Positions 1 through 8,430 are shown, counted from the first letter of the stretch. The stretch: DNA of 45,821 nt from JAGOLU01 sp037138475 (GCA_037138475.1 JBAXII010000011.1:1-45821), one strand, 5' to 3'. The notes: generated by a model not told the origin, from the sequence alone. Numbers and translations are program-made.

Positions 1-53
1 CCGTTATTACAATCCATATCTAGATTCTAGCATGAGAATGCTGGTCTAGAGCC
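1..53 (-). mobile_element. 5' end of an IS1595-family element, partial
   Basis: The block ends with GCTGGTCTAGAGCC at 40-53. This is the reverse complement of the terminal repeat GGCTCTAGACTAGC seen at 3817 and 8875, with one base different. The bases before it also align to the reverse complement of the element end at 8875-8925, so this is the 5' end of a second, diverged copy. Its transposase would run leftward out of the window. The family call rests on the transposase halves elsewhere in the window. Confidence 0.65.
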
Positions 54-116
54 TTATCAATTATCAACTGTCAATTTGCGTGGTTCATTTGCTCCCCACA
101 CCGCCCTTTTTTATGA

Positions 117-315
117 TATACTCTGACCTAGATTGTAAGAAACGATTGGTACATACGCACCGCGTATATATCTTCAGCCAGAATCCTCCCGTTACACAGT
201 ATTGAGGACTCCAGCTGACACAAGCGGAGTTCCTATCCTAGTTCAACTTTTAGGCATTCCTCTTCGATAGACCTTGGGTTTTTACTACAGTCATGTTATT
301 TTTATAGTATTTTCT
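117..315 (+). promoter_or_regulatory. Candidate -10 box and long 5' leader of the DEAD-box helicase gene
   Basis: TATACT at 117-122 is the best -10 box upstream of the helicase and would leave a leader of about 190 nt. The leader can form a hairpin around 208-233 (GGACTCC pairing imperfectly with GGAGTTCC). Long leaders are common in cold-regulated helicase genes. No good -35 hexamer is visible at normal spacing. This is a prediction only. Confidence 0.35.
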
Positions 316-1650
316 ATGTTTTCACCTGTATCTTCAGCTTTTTCAAACCGTCCTACCCGCTCACGATTTGGCAGTTCTGGCAGTCGCTCGGGAGGCTCGT
401 CACGTCCCTATGGACGTCCCTCAGCTGGACATGCGTCCAGTGCAGGTCCTCGCTCATTTGGTGGCAGACGACCAAGCTATGGTGCACCCACACGTGGATT
501 CCCCAACCGTGGCCCTGCACGCCGTGGCGGAGGAAGATCTGAAAATATCGCATCGAGTCGCTATATCAGAGCTGCTATCCTCAAACCAGTGGAGGAGGTA
601 GTCATGCCAACGACCAAGTATGCTGATTTCCCACTCCATGAGTCACTCCTCGCCAATATCTTGAAAAAAGGCTATATCCATCCAACTCCTATCCAAGATG
701 AGGCCATTCCTCATATCATGGCAGGCAAGGATGTCGTAGGTATCGCAAACACCGGCACCGGCAAAACTGGTGCATTTCTCATTCCTACCATTGAGAAAAT
801 CGGTCACAACCCTGAGACCAAGGCGCTCATCGTCGTACCTACCCGTGAGCTCGCCGAGCAGATCCAACAGGAGCTGTCCTCACTCACTGTCGGTATCCAG
901 ATCTACTCGACCTTGGTGATAGGTGGTGCGTCTATGAGTCGACAGATCACGAGTCTGCGCCGTCACACGCACTTTGTCATCGGTACTCCAGGCCGTATCA
1001 AGGATCTCATCGAGCGCAAGGTGCTGAACCTCAGTGCCTTTAGCGTCTTCGTCCTCGACGAAGTCGATCGTATGGTAGATATGGGATTCATCCAAGATAT
1101 CAAATATCTCGTGTCCCTCCTCCCACCCGTCCGTCAGTCGCTCTTTTTCTCAGCCACCATCTCTCCTGCCATCTCGCAGGTGATGAGTGTCTTTCTCAAA
1201 GATCCAGTTACCGTCCGCATCAAGTCCACCTCGTCTACCGCCGATAATGTGAACCAAGATGTCGTCCGTGTGCCACACGGTAAAACCAAGTGGGACATGC
1301 TCGAGCCACTGCTCAAGCAAAATGGCGTCGTCAAAACCCTCATCTTCGTCCGCACAAAGCGTGGCGCAGATGATCTGACTACGAAGCTCTTGCGTGCAGG
1401 AGTGCAGGCAGGATCCATCCATGGAGACAAGCCTCAGCGTGCCCGTCAGATAGCCATCAGAAGCTTCAAGGACTACACCCTGGATGTCCTCGTGGCGACC
1501 GACGTCGCTGCGCGTGGTATCGATATCCCTGATATCACTCACGTCATCAACTATGACGAGCCAGCTACTTATGATGACTATGTCCACCGTATCGGCCGCA
1601 CCGGTCGTGCCGGCAAGACTGGCCAGGCGTTGACCTTTGTGGCAGGATGA
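316..1650 (+). CDS. DEAD-box ATP-dependent RNA helicase (RhlE/CsdA-like)
   Basis: This is a superfamily 2 RNA helicase that unwinds short RNA duplexes, acting in ribosome assembly, RNA decay or cold adaptation. All core motifs are visible in order: a Q-motif region (PTPIQDEAIP), motif I (NTGTGKT), PTRELAEQ, TPGR, motif II, SAT, a motif V region (ATDVAARGID) and motif VI (HRIGRTGRAG). Motif II reads DEVD instead of DEAD. The first 60 or so residues are rich in Arg, Gly and Ser, a tail usually found at the C-terminus of RhlE-type proteins. The protein stops about ten residues after motif VI, so it is a minimal core. I chose the ATG at 316; an in-frame TTG at 274 would add 14 hydrophobic residues and looks less likely. 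Confidence 0.9.
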   Translation: MFSPVSSAFSNRPTRSRFGSSGSRSGGSSRPYGRPSAGHASSAGPRSFGGRRPSYGAPTRGFPNRGPARRGGGRSENIASSRYIRAAILKPVEEVVMPTTKYADFPLHESLLANILKKGYIHPTPIQDEAIPHIMAGKDVVGIANTGTGKTGAFLIPTIEKIGHNPETKALIVVPTRELAEQIQQELSSLTVGIQIYSTLVIGGASMSRQITSLRRHTHFVIGTPGRIKDLIERKVLNLSAFSVFVLDEVDRMVDMGFIQDIKYLVSLLPPVRQSLFFSATISPAISQVMSVFLKDPVTVRIKSTSSTADNVNQDVVRVPHGKTKWDMLEPLLKQNGVVKTLIFVRTKRGADDLTTKLLRAGVQAGSIHGDKPQRARQIAIRSFKDYTLDVLVATDVAARGIDIPDITHVINYDEPATYDDYVHRIGRTGRAGKTGQALTFVAG

Positions 1651-1843
1651 AGGTAATGCAAAATGCAAAAGGTAAAAGGCAAAATGCGAGTGCAAATTCA
1701 CAATCCGCAATTTGCAATCTGCAAATAGTGTAAATGTAAATGAGAATACCGTAGTTTTGTTGAGGATTTCTTGACACCTTACTCGCGAGTTGCACCTCCG
1801 TTCCCGTCATCCTCGCGAACGCGAGGATCCAACGAGCACAAGA
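1651..1843. repeat. Intergenic simple repeats and a GTCATCC-type palindrome
   Basis: The first half is an A-rich low-complexity run built from variants of AAAATGCAAAAGG. Similar runs occur near 26310 and 44620. At 1806-1830 lies a palindrome, GTCATCCTCGCG-AA-CGCGAGGATCC, whose relatives occur at 28477, 33771, 41908 and 45645. No gene is supported here. Confidence 0.6.
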
Positions 1844-2503
1844 CTATGCAATTGCGACAGAAAGAAGCGTATCGAAAACTGACTGCACATCGTGCATGAC
1901 CAAGGCATTCAAATCAACAGAGACGTGCTCTTGGATCTGCTTCTCGACTTCGTATGCACAGTCTCGCAGCTTCTCAAACTGGTCAGATACATGTGCCGAC
2001 TGGTGTCCTTGCAGTTTGTATCGTGCCTGTTGATCTGCGAACCGATCCCCCAGAGTGAGGAGCCCAAAGGGTCCCACACGATGATCCGAGTACACACATA
2101 TTTTGTATTCCCAACTCTGTGAATCCTTGACCTGTTCAAAGTGGCTAAATCCCCAATTATTGACGATCCAGAAAGCCTTTGGATCTATGCCGATTTCCTT
2201 ACACATCTCATTGGTCGCTACATTTTCATCTTCGCCATATTTCAGCATCAGCTCTTGCTTCACCTTTTTCCAGTGCTCTACATTCTTTTCTTCGCTTCCG
2301 AGGAAGTGAGCTTTGTGAACCAAGTCAAACTTGAGCAAGTTGCCCAGGTCGTGGGTGAGCGCTGCGGTAGTTATGGTGCCGCGATCGAGCTGCGGTCCGC
2401 GCCAGCGATCACAGATCTGCCCAGCTACGAAAGTCACACGGAGCATGTGCTCCTGGAGGTTGGGAGGGATTTGGTACCTCGCATATAGTTCACGTGCATT
2501 CAT
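1844..2503 (-). CDS. HD-domain phosphohydrolase
   Basis: This is a small single-domain HD protein of 219 residues. HD enzymes use His/Asp-bound metal to hydrolyse phosphate esters, often nucleotides. The metal ligands fit H19 and the H51-D52 pair in THDLGN; a later Asp should complete the site. No signal peptide or membrane segment is seen. A -10 box (TATACT, 2512-2517 on this strand) ends 8 nt before the ATG, which supports this start and suggests a leaderless mRNA. The substrate cannot be read from the sequence. Confidence 0.75.
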   Translation of the reverse strand: MNARELYARYQIPPNLQEHMLRVTFVAGQICDRWRGPQLDRGTITTAALTHDLGNLLKFDLVHKAHFLGSEEKNVEHWKKVKQELMLKYGEDENVATNEMCKEIGIDPKAFWIVNNWGFSHFEQVKDSQSWEYKICVYSDHRVGPFGLLTLGDRFADQQARYKLQGHQSAHVSDQFEKLRDCAYEVEKQIQEHVSVDLNALVMHDVQSVFDTLLSVAIA

Positions 2504-2511
2504 ATGGGCCT

Positions 2512-2517
2512 AGTATA
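2512..2517 (-). promoter_or_regulatory. -10 box, HD hydrolase gene (leaderless)
   Basis: TATACT on the minus strand lies 8 nt before the ATG at 2503. Transcription would start at or within 2 nt of the start codon. Confidence 0.5.
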
Positions 2518-2557
2518 GCCCATTTGAGTCTTATCTTCTGTTAAAATAGGCACACGT

Positions 2558-2630
2558 GATCCGTTGGCGAAGTGGAAACGCGGGAGTCTGCAAAACTTCT
2601 ATTGCGTGGGTTCGATTCCCACACGGATCT
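2558..2630 (+). tRNA. tRNA-Cys (GCA)
   Basis: The acceptor stem pairs GATCCGT (2558-2564) with ACGGATC (2623-2629), followed by discriminator U at 2630, the identity base for tRNA-Cys. The anticodon loop CTGCAAA gives anticodon GCA. The T-loop TTCGATT is present. The 3' CCA is not encoded (CAA follows), so it must be added by the cca product at 42353. A likely -10 (TAAAAT) lies at 2542-2547. Confidence 0.95.
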
Positions 2631-2812
2631 CAAGAAAGATACAAGTCGTAAGCTGTCAGTCGTCAGTCATGTAGAAAAAGTCGGTATGCACGGTATACGT
2701 GTGCTGTCATCACGGGCCTGATCTTGAATCTGTTGGTATAATAGAATCAGAGCGATTAGTTGTTTTGAAGCCCAATCTGGCGACTATCGACTTATGACTG
2801 TTGACTATTTTT
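2631..2812. repeat. Intergenic spacer between tRNA-Cys and tRNA-Ser
   Basis: The spacer contains degenerate copies of a short GTCAGTCGTCAGTC-type repeat (near 2652-2670 and 2783-2810). The same family occurs inside recJ (29275-29312 and 30327-30360). A TATAAT at 2737-2742 could serve tRNA-Ser. No gene is supported. Confidence 0.4.
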
Positions 2813-2895
2813 GGAAAGGTGGTGGAGTGGTCGATCACACCAGTCTTGAAAACTGGCAGGCGAAAGCCTCGCGAGTTCGAATCTCGCCCTTTCCG
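2813..2895 (+). tRNA. tRNA-Ser (TGA)
   Basis: The acceptor stem pairs GGAAAGG (2813-2819) with CCTTTCC (2888-2894), followed by discriminator G. The anticodon loop CTTGAAA gives TGA, and a long variable arm fits a class II tRNA. The T-loop TTCGAAT is present. CCA is not encoded. A recombinase remnant on the opposite strand starts right after the 3' end, as expected of an old integration site. Confidence 0.95.
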
Positions 2896-2898
2896 CAA

Positions 2899-3142
2899 TT
2901 CTTCGAAAAGAGTTTTCCACGCTACGCGTGGCTCGTTTGCCAATTCCACATTGTATTTCAAAAACTTTTCAGTAAGCTTGAACCGATTATTCGCTTTTTG
3001 CTCAAAAGCCAATAATTTCTCTTTGAGATGCTGTTTTGAGCTTACCAACTTGTTTTTAGATTCTTGATATTCGTCAAGCGAAAGTGCGTTTTCGAGGTAA
3101 AGATTGATCCTGTTGTGTAAGGTACACAGTCGAGCAAAAGGT
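2899..3142 (-). pseudogene. C-terminal remnant of a large serine recombinase
   Basis: Read on the minus strand, the region gives about 80 residues including NLYLENALSLDEYQ, LVSSKQHLKEKLLAFEQ and FLKYNVELANE. This coiled-coil tail is typical of large serine site-specific recombinases: a YL-x-G/N-x-(L/I)-S/D-x-x-E(F/Y) segment, then a charged helix. The catalytic, recombinase and zinc-ribbon domains are absent, and the frame is closed by a stop near 3145. The open frame then reads on through the antisense of tRNA-Ser, which is an artefact. I read this as the trace of a lost element integrated at tRNA-Ser. Confidence 0.6.
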
Positions 3143-3170
3143 AATAAGTAAATAATTTATTTATAAAAAT

Positions 3171-3809
3171 ATGATCAATATAATCATCACTTTCATCGTC
3201 ATCATCTCACTCTGGTCTGTCTGGAGATTTTTTGATTCTCGGGTCGAACAAGCGGACTATACCGTGCTAAAGAAAATGAATGGATATGAAATTCGGGAAT
3301 ATCCAGCACATATCGTCGCGCAGACAACTGTGCAGGGTTCGTATGGAGAATCAATGGGTAATGGTTTTAGAATTGTGGCGGGATATATCTTTGGTGGAAA
3401 TACTAAGAAAGAAAGTATCGCCATGACTGCTCCGGTAGTAGCCCAAAAGGGTGAAGGTGAAAAAATATCAGAAAGCATCGCTATGACCGCGCCGGTAGTG
3501 GCGACAAACAAGGGCGACTCACAAACCATCTCTTTTGGTATGCCTCGATCCTATACACTCGAAACATTACCAACGCCAAATGATCCGAGAGTGAAAATCG
3601 TAATGATTCCTGCCAAGAAATACGCAGTATTGCAATTCTCGTGGTATCGCTCGGATGCACGAATTAAGAGTATGCAAGAAAAATTGCTTTCAGCACTTGC
3701 TCGCGATGGAATTGCCACGGAAGGGAGCACTGCATATGCCGGCTACAACGCACCGTGGACTCCACCATGGATGAATCGGAATGAAGTGTTGGTGGAGGTT
3801 ATCAATTAA
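3171..3809 (+). CDS. SOUL-family heme-binding-like protein, membrane anchored
   Basis: The protein has 212 residues. Residues 3-19 form an uncleaved hydrophobic anchor, followed by a SOUL/HBP domain. Recognisable signatures are YEIREYPAHIVAQT, then FRIVAGYIFGGN, and two copies of ESIAMTAPVVA, which match the two IAMTAPV motifs of this family. SOUL proteins bind heme or tetrapyrroles weakly in eukaryotes; the bacterial role is not established. It lies between tRNA-Ser and an IS1595 fragment, without an operon partner. AT-rich sequence with TAATAAG/AAATAAT stretches precedes the ATG, with no clear ribosome binding site. Confidence 0.85.
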   Translation: MINIIITFIVIISLWSVWRFFDSRVEQADYTVLKKMNGYEIREYPAHIVAQTTVQGSYGESMGNGFRIVAGYIFGGNTKKESIAMTAPVVAQKGEGEKISESIAMTAPVVATNKGDSQTISFGMPRSYTLETLPTPNDPRVKIVMIPAKKYAVLQFSWYRSDARIKSMQEKLLSALARDGIATEGSTAYAGYNAPWTPPWMNRNEVLVEVIN

Positions 3810-3816
3810 AAACTTA

Positions 3817-4352
3817 GGCTCTAGACTAGCTCTTTGACAAATTGGTAACGAATTTTAGAAGTTCTTGGTATTGAACTTCCGACCTCTTCTTCCATCTCCA
3901 TTCACATTCTTTTAAGTGAAGGGGGAAGTTCTTCTTGGTTTCATTGAACTTTGACATTCTTCTTTTACAAAATGACCAAAAGGCTTCGATACCATTGATG
4001 TGTGCTCCATTCCTTTTTGAGAACTGATCCTTGTTGTGGCTGACTCTAAAGTGCTTATCAAAGCCTACATCTACCAGCCCATTATATCCTTTCCATGAAT
4101 CTGAGTAAATGGTAGAGTCGAGAGCTATTTTCCGTGTCATAACCGCATGTAGGGTCCTTTTCTTACAGTTTTGTATGATTCTAGTGTATGCACTGCCTTC
4201 CCTCTCATAGATGCCAAAGACTACCTTTTTAAATCTCGTACCTCTGCCTCTCTTGCTTGACTTACCCTTGATTCTTCTGGGTCCAAAATATGATTCATCT
4301 ACTTCTATATCACCCACCAACTTTTGCATTTCATGCACGTGATGGTCCTACA
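3817..4352 (-). mobile_element. 3' half of an IS1595-family element
   Basis: The outer end carries the terminal repeat GGCTCTAGACTAGC (3817-3830), identical to the one at 8875-8888. The inner end is cut by the IS30 element starting near 4353. The matching 5' half is at 8875-9098 in the opposite orientation. The 8 bases flanking the two outer ends do not form a matching target duplication, so origin from one insertion is likely but not proven. Confidence 0.75.
3826..4345 (-). pseudogene. IS1595 (ISXO2-like) transposase, C-terminal half
   Basis: About 170 residues of an ISXO2-type DDE transposase domain are present. Seen are GDIEVDESYFG (first catalytic Asp region), IYSDSWKGYNGL (second Asp), and NGIEAFWSFCKRRM with the downstream catalytic position region. 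The N-terminal helix-turn-helix part is missing because IS30 interrupts the gene. Upstream of the GTG at 4338 an in-frame TAG is met within 15 nt, so no complete product is possible here. Confidence 0.85.
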
Positions 4353-5429
4353 TTCAACCCTGAATCCGAACGATAGGGGGAATTGATAAATGGGATTGTA
4401 ACATCTGATCAAATAACTGTTGGGGTGTCTTGAATCCTAAACACTTCCGAGGTCTGTTATTGATCTCCCAGACCATGTCATCAAGGTCATCTTGGGTGAG
4501 TCCAATGAAACTGGTCTTCTTCGGGAGGTATCGCCTCACGAGTCCATTGTGGTATTCATTCGTTCCTCGTTGCCACGAGGAATAGGGATCAGCAAAGTAG
4601 CTCACGACTCCGGTATCCTTCTTGAGATTTTCATGTTCTGCAAACTCATGCCCATTATCATTGGTCGTAGATAATGCGGGTGTGTCTGTAAAGATCTCTT
4701 GTTGGGCGTTACGGGTACTCGCTGCTGTTTTATCAGGGATAATCTTTGCGTTAAGGAATCGGGTCATCCGTTCTACTTGAGTATGAATGACTGGATCTTC
4801 TGATTGTTTCCCTACGATAGTGTCTCCTTCGTAGTGACCAAAGGCTACTCTACTCTCAACCTCTTGAGGCCTGTCATGAATAGATATTCTATTAGGTATA
4901 CGAGCACAACCTGCAGCTCGTCCATACTTCTTTTGTCGTCGTTTTCTCTTCCAGGGGAGATATTCGTACAGTTTGAGATCTTTCGCCTCTTTTGAGTAGA
5001 TATATGTATAGATAGCTTCGTGACTAATCCTCCTCAGGTTGCTATTGGTCGAACATTCATGGACCAGACTCCCTGCGATTTGTTCTGGTGACCAGCCCTG
5101 TCTGAGGTGATCGACAACATACGTGTAGGTCTGAAGTGTCTTCAAGGGTTGTCTCCCTGCATATCGTCCAGCAGTTCGTACCGTAACCATAGCCTCCTGT
5201 GCAGAGGCGGCACAGTAGATCCAGGAACCAGTAGCTTCATTCCATTCTTGGTGACGTTTGATCTCGTCACTGATACTAGACTTTGATCTTCCGAGCTTTC
5301 GGGCAATCTCCCCAATTGAAGCGTGTTTCTTGAGCATTCCCTGTATCTGACCTCGATCAAATACGGTGAGTTTTGTGGCTTTTTTCATACGACTGGTATT
5401 GTACCCAGGCGTTCGGATTCACAGTTGAA
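4353..5429 (-). mobile_element. IS30-family insertion sequence, copy A
   Basis: The element is 1077 bp with imperfect 20-bp terminal inverted repeats: TTCAACCCTGAATCCGAACG at 4353-4372 and the complement of TTCAACTGTGAATCCGAACG at 5410-5429. It has the same length as copy B (9099-10175) and opposite orientation. It lies inside the IS1595 transposase on its low-coordinate side and next to the photolyase island on the other side. A short target duplication could not be identified. Confidence 0.88.
4354..5388 (-). CDS. IS30-family transposase, copy A
   Basis: The transposase has 344 residues and moves the surrounding IS. The N-terminal helix-turn-helix (KLTVFDRGQIQGMLKK, then IGEIARKLGRSKSSISDEI) binds the ends. 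The RNase-H-fold DDE domain shows GHYEGDTIVG (first Asp), TTNDNGHEFAEHE (second Asp) and the final Glu region in WQRGTNEYHNGLVRRYLPK. The ending RIQG-stop is encoded inside the terminal repeat. The frame is intact, so the element may still be active. Confidence 0.92.
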   Translation of the reverse strand: MKKATKLTVFDRGQIQGMLKKHASIGEIARKLGRSKSSISDEIKRHQEWNEATGSWIYCAASAQEAMVTVRTAGRYAGRQPLKTLQTYTYVVDHLRQGWSPEQIAGSLVHECSTNSNLRRISHEAIYTYIYSKEAKDLKLYEYLPWKRKRRQKKYGRAAGCARIPNRISIHDRPQEVESRVAFGHYEGDTIVGKQSEDPVIHTQVERMTRFLNAKIIPDKTAASTRNAQQEIFTDTPALSTTNDNGHEFAEHENLKKDTGVVSYFADPYSSWQRGTNEYHNGLVRRYLPKKTSFIGLTQDDLDDMVWEINNRPRKCLGFKTPQQLFDQMLQSHLSIPPIVRIQG

Positions 5430-5490
5430 CTTATGGTTTTTTAAATTTCAAGTAGAATTGCTATAATGAAAGCATAGATGGCTATTTTAT

Positions 5491-6924
5491 ATGAAAATTA
5501 TTCTTATATATCCACATCAGCTTTTTGAAAAAAGTATCATATTTTCGAAGATCAACAAGGATAAAGACCGTGTTTTTTTAGTAAAAGACGCTCTTTACTT
5601 TACTCAATATAGTTTCCACAAACTAAAAATTGAGCTCCATGAAAGAAGTATGAATTTCTACAAAGAATTTTTGGAAGAAAAAGGGTTTAAAGTAAATATT
5701 GTAAACCAATTGAGTGATATATTTGATACACATAGTGTAGAAAAAGCATTTATTTATGATGTTGTCGATGACTATTTAGAAAGGAAAATCACTAAAACTC
5801 TGCAGGATCAAAATATACAGCTACAGAAACTTGAATCTCCTATGTTTCTTACAACAAATTCGGAGATAGATGATTATCTATCTACCCAAAAGACGCATAA
5901 ACAAAAATACTTTATGAAAAATTTTTATGTATGGCAGCGGAGACGATTATCTATACTGATAGAAAAAAATAATGAACCATTGCGTGGTAAATGGAGTTTT
6001 GATGAAGATAATAGAAAAAAAATTCCTAAAAATACCCAAATACCTAAACACCCTTCTTTTGATAATGATTTTATATATGCAACAAATTTTTATGATGCAA
6101 AAAAATGTCTGGATAAGTTTTTGAAGGAAAAACTGAATAATTTTGGTCCATATGAAGATGCTGTTGTAGATAATGAAAATATGTTATTTCATTCGGTACT
6201 ATCTCCATATCTCAATATCGGACTTCTGACTCCTGATTTTGTCGTGAAAGAAACGATTGCGTATTTTGAAGCAAACAAAAATACACTTCTATTGCAATCT
6301 GTTGAAGGATTTTTGAGACAAATAATTGGGTGGAGAGAGTACATGAGACTTGTATACATGACACTAGGAAAGAAAATAAGAACTAAAAACTACTTTGACG
6401 CACAAAGAAATATCCCAAAAAGTTTTTGGACTGCAAAGACCGGTATTTTGCCGTTAGATAATTCTATCGAAAAAATCAACTCTAGAGCGTTCGATCACCA
6501 TATCCCGCGCCTTATGATATTGGGTAATTTTATGAATCTATGTGGTTTTCATCCTGACCAAGTATACCGATGGTTTATGGAAAGGTTTATCGATTCGTAT
6601 GACTGGGTTATGGTGCCAAATATCTACAGCATGGCGCTCTATGCGGATGGCGGTGAAATAACAACAAAGCCTTATATATCAGGCTCATCTTATATAATAA
6701 AAATGAGTAATTTCAAAAAAGGAAAGATTGCAGACACACGATCATGGGACAAGATATGGGATGCTCTTTTTTGGAACTTCGTTGGTAAACATTTTGAAAA
6801 GCTTCAAAAAAAAGGGAGGCTAGGTTTTATCGGTGTGCAATATAAAAAAATGAGTGAAGAAAAAAAACACTATTACCAAGTAACTGCTAAAAAATATTTA
6901 GAAAATTTTAGTTATGAAAGTTAA
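5491..6924 (+). CDS. Photolyase-related protein (DPRP / FeS-BCP clade) lacking most Fe-S cysteines
   Basis: This 477-residue protein belongs to the photolyase-related family that includes the (6-4) photolyase PhrB of Agrobacterium, which repairs UV photoproducts in DNA using FAD and light. Signatures are WREYMRLVYM, FDHHIPRLMILGNFMNLC, YRWFMERFIDSYDWVMVPN and YADGGEITTKPYISGSSYI. PhrB uses four Cys for a 4Fe-4S cluster. Here the first is kept (C351), but the segment after MSNF (residues 408-424, KKGKIADTRSWDKIW) has none of the other three. The gene is AT-rich compared with its neighbours and overlaps the next photolyase gene by 11 nt. A TATAAT at 5462-5467 is the best promoter element. Confidence 0.85.
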   Translation: MKIILIYPHQLFEKSIIFSKINKDKDRVFLVKDALYFTQYSFHKLKIELHERSMNFYKEFLEEKGFKVNIVNQLSDIFDTHSVEKAFIYDVVDDYLERKITKTLQDQNIQLQKLESPMFLTTNSEIDDYLSTQKTHKQKYFMKNFYVWQRRRLSILIEKNNEPLRGKWSFDEDNRKKIPKNTQIPKHPSFDNDFIYATNFYDAKKCLDKFLKEKLNNFGPYEDAVVDNENMLFHSVLSPYLNIGLLTPDFVVKETIAYFEANKNTLLLQSVEGFLRQIIGWREYMRLVYMTLGKKIRTKNYFDAQRNIPKSFWTAKTGILPLDNSIEKINSRAFDHHIPRLMILGNFMNLCGFHPDQVYRWFMERFIDSYDWVMVPNIYSMALYADGGEITTKPYISGSSYIIKMSNFKKGKIADTRSWDKIWDALFWNFVGKHFEKLQKKGRLGFIGVQYKKMSEEKKHYYQVTAKKYLENFSYES

Positions 6925-8386
6925 CATTTATTGGTCCAAAAGAGATTTTAGACTGCATGATAACCCTGCTCTGTTCGCATGTATAAAAAATTGCGAGGAA
7001 TATGGTGCCTATTTTTTACCTATTTTTATTCTGGAGGACTATATGACGGAGGCAAAACCGGATTTTCAATTTGGCTACCCTTCTAGATTTTTTTTATCAA
7101 AATGCTTGCCAGAATTTGCCAAAAACTTTAAAAGGTTTGAAATAGTAAAAGGCAAAGGAGCACAGACAATTCTAAATATAAATAAAAGTATAAAAAATGA
7201 AAATAGAAATTGTGAAATTAAGGTATTTGTGAACGAAGATGTATATGTGGATTTCTATCAACAAATAAAGAAATTAAAACAACAAGGTATACATTTAGAG
7301 GTTTTCAAAGATCAATTGACTGTGGGCAAAGACATAAAGAGTGGAGCCGGAAATCAGTATTCGGTTTTTACTCCATTCAAAAAAAATGTATGGGAAGAAT
7401 TTTTAATGGCGGAAGTTTTTCCTGTCGTAAATGTTAAACACATAAAATATTTTGAAGAAAAGATTGGGACTCTAAAAGTAGAAAATAATTTTGAGAGTAT
7501 TTGGAGCACATTTTCTAAAAATCGTTTTTTTAAGGTAGCAGAATGCGAACTAAATATAGATACAGAGCTTGGTTTTATACCTGACTTCGAAAGTCTAGAT
7601 AATTTCTATTATAGCGAGAGCGAATGTCTTAAAAGATTTACGAAATACCTAGAGGTCGATCTGCTGGGATACAAAGAGTATAGGGATAGTCTTGAAAAAG
7701 ATAAAACATCAAAAATGTCTTTAGGACTAGCGTGGGGACTCGTTTCTGCCCGTACCTTAAAGCAAAAAATTCTAATGCATTTTGATACTAATTTTTTAAA
7801 TATTAATTGGTTTAAATTAAGCGATGAAGATGCTGGCCCAATTTATTTCTTAAGTGAGCTTATTTGGCGTGAGTTTTATAAGTATCTTTTATTTCACAAC
7901 GGAGAATTGATGAATCAAGAGTTCCAGGTGAAGTTTCGAGGAAACATACAATGGGTTGAGGAAAAAGAGGCTCTTAAAAGATTTAAGGCGTGGATACGCG
8001 GAGAGACTGGCTACAAGGTCGTGGATGCCGCGATGATGCAACTTGCAAAAAGTGGTTGGATGCACAACAGGTCTCGTATGATCGTGGCAAGTATTTTGAC
8101 TAAAAATTTAGGTGTTGATTGGCGATGGGGGCAAGAGTATTTCAGAGCAATGCTACTTGACCTCGACGAAGCTAGTAACAATGGTGGTTGGCAGTGGGGT
8201 GCTTCTGTTGGTGCTGACCCGAAACCAATAAGAATATTCAATCCGTACCTGCAGGCAGAAAACTACGACAAAAATAATGTCTATCAGAAAAAATGGCTTG
8301 GTGAAGAGAGGTTTTCACTTATATCAGTGCCCCTAGTGGAGCACAAAGACGCAAGGAACGATGCTCTGCGAAGATATGGCCTATGA
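6914..8386 (+). CDS. phrB: Deoxyribodipyrimidine photolyase, class I/cryptochrome family
   Basis: The enzyme has 490 residues and uses blue light and FADH- to split cyclobutane pyrimidine dimers. The N-terminal Rossmann antenna domain opens with IYWSKRDFRLHDNPAL. The FAD-binding helical domain carries ELIWREFYKY, GETGYKVVDAAMMQL, GWMHNRSRMIVAS and NNGGWQWGASVGADPKP, which includes active-site and electron-transfer Trp positions. A DASH cryptochrome is less likely from these motifs. The start lies 11 nt inside the preceding gene, so the two are probably translationally coupled. The pair forms a light-repair operon of foreign base composition. Confidence 0.93.
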   Translation: MKVNIYWSKRDFRLHDNPALFACIKNCEEYGAYFLPIFILEDYMTEAKPDFQFGYPSRFFLSKCLPEFAKNFKRFEIVKGKGAQTILNINKSIKNENRNCEIKVFVNEDVYVDFYQQIKKLKQQGIHLEVFKDQLTVGKDIKSGAGNQYSVFTPFKKNVWEEFLMAEVFPVVNVKHIKYFEEKIGTLKVENNFESIWSTFSKNRFFKVAECELNIDTELGFIPDFESLDNFYYSESECLKRFTKYLEVDLLGYKEYRDSLEKDKTSKMSLGLAWGLVSARTLKQKILMHFDTNFLNINWFKLSDEDAGPIYFLSELIWREFYKYLLFHNGELMNQEFQVKFRGNIQWVEEKEALKRFKAWIRGETGYKVVDAAMMQLAKSGWMHNRSRMIVASILTKNLGVDWRWGQEYFRAMLLDLDEASNNGGWQWGASVGADPKPIRIFNPYLQAENYDKNNVYQKKWLGEERFSLISVPLVEHKDARNDALRRYGL

Positions 8387-8430
8387 GAAACCACTGATAA
8401 AAACGTACGGGATTTTTAATATAATTTAGA

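Noticed and set aside
2710..3048. 112-codon open frame antisense to tRNA-Ser
   Set aside because: Its second half is the complement of tRNA-Ser and its spacer. Only the first part is real homology, reported as a recombinase remnant.
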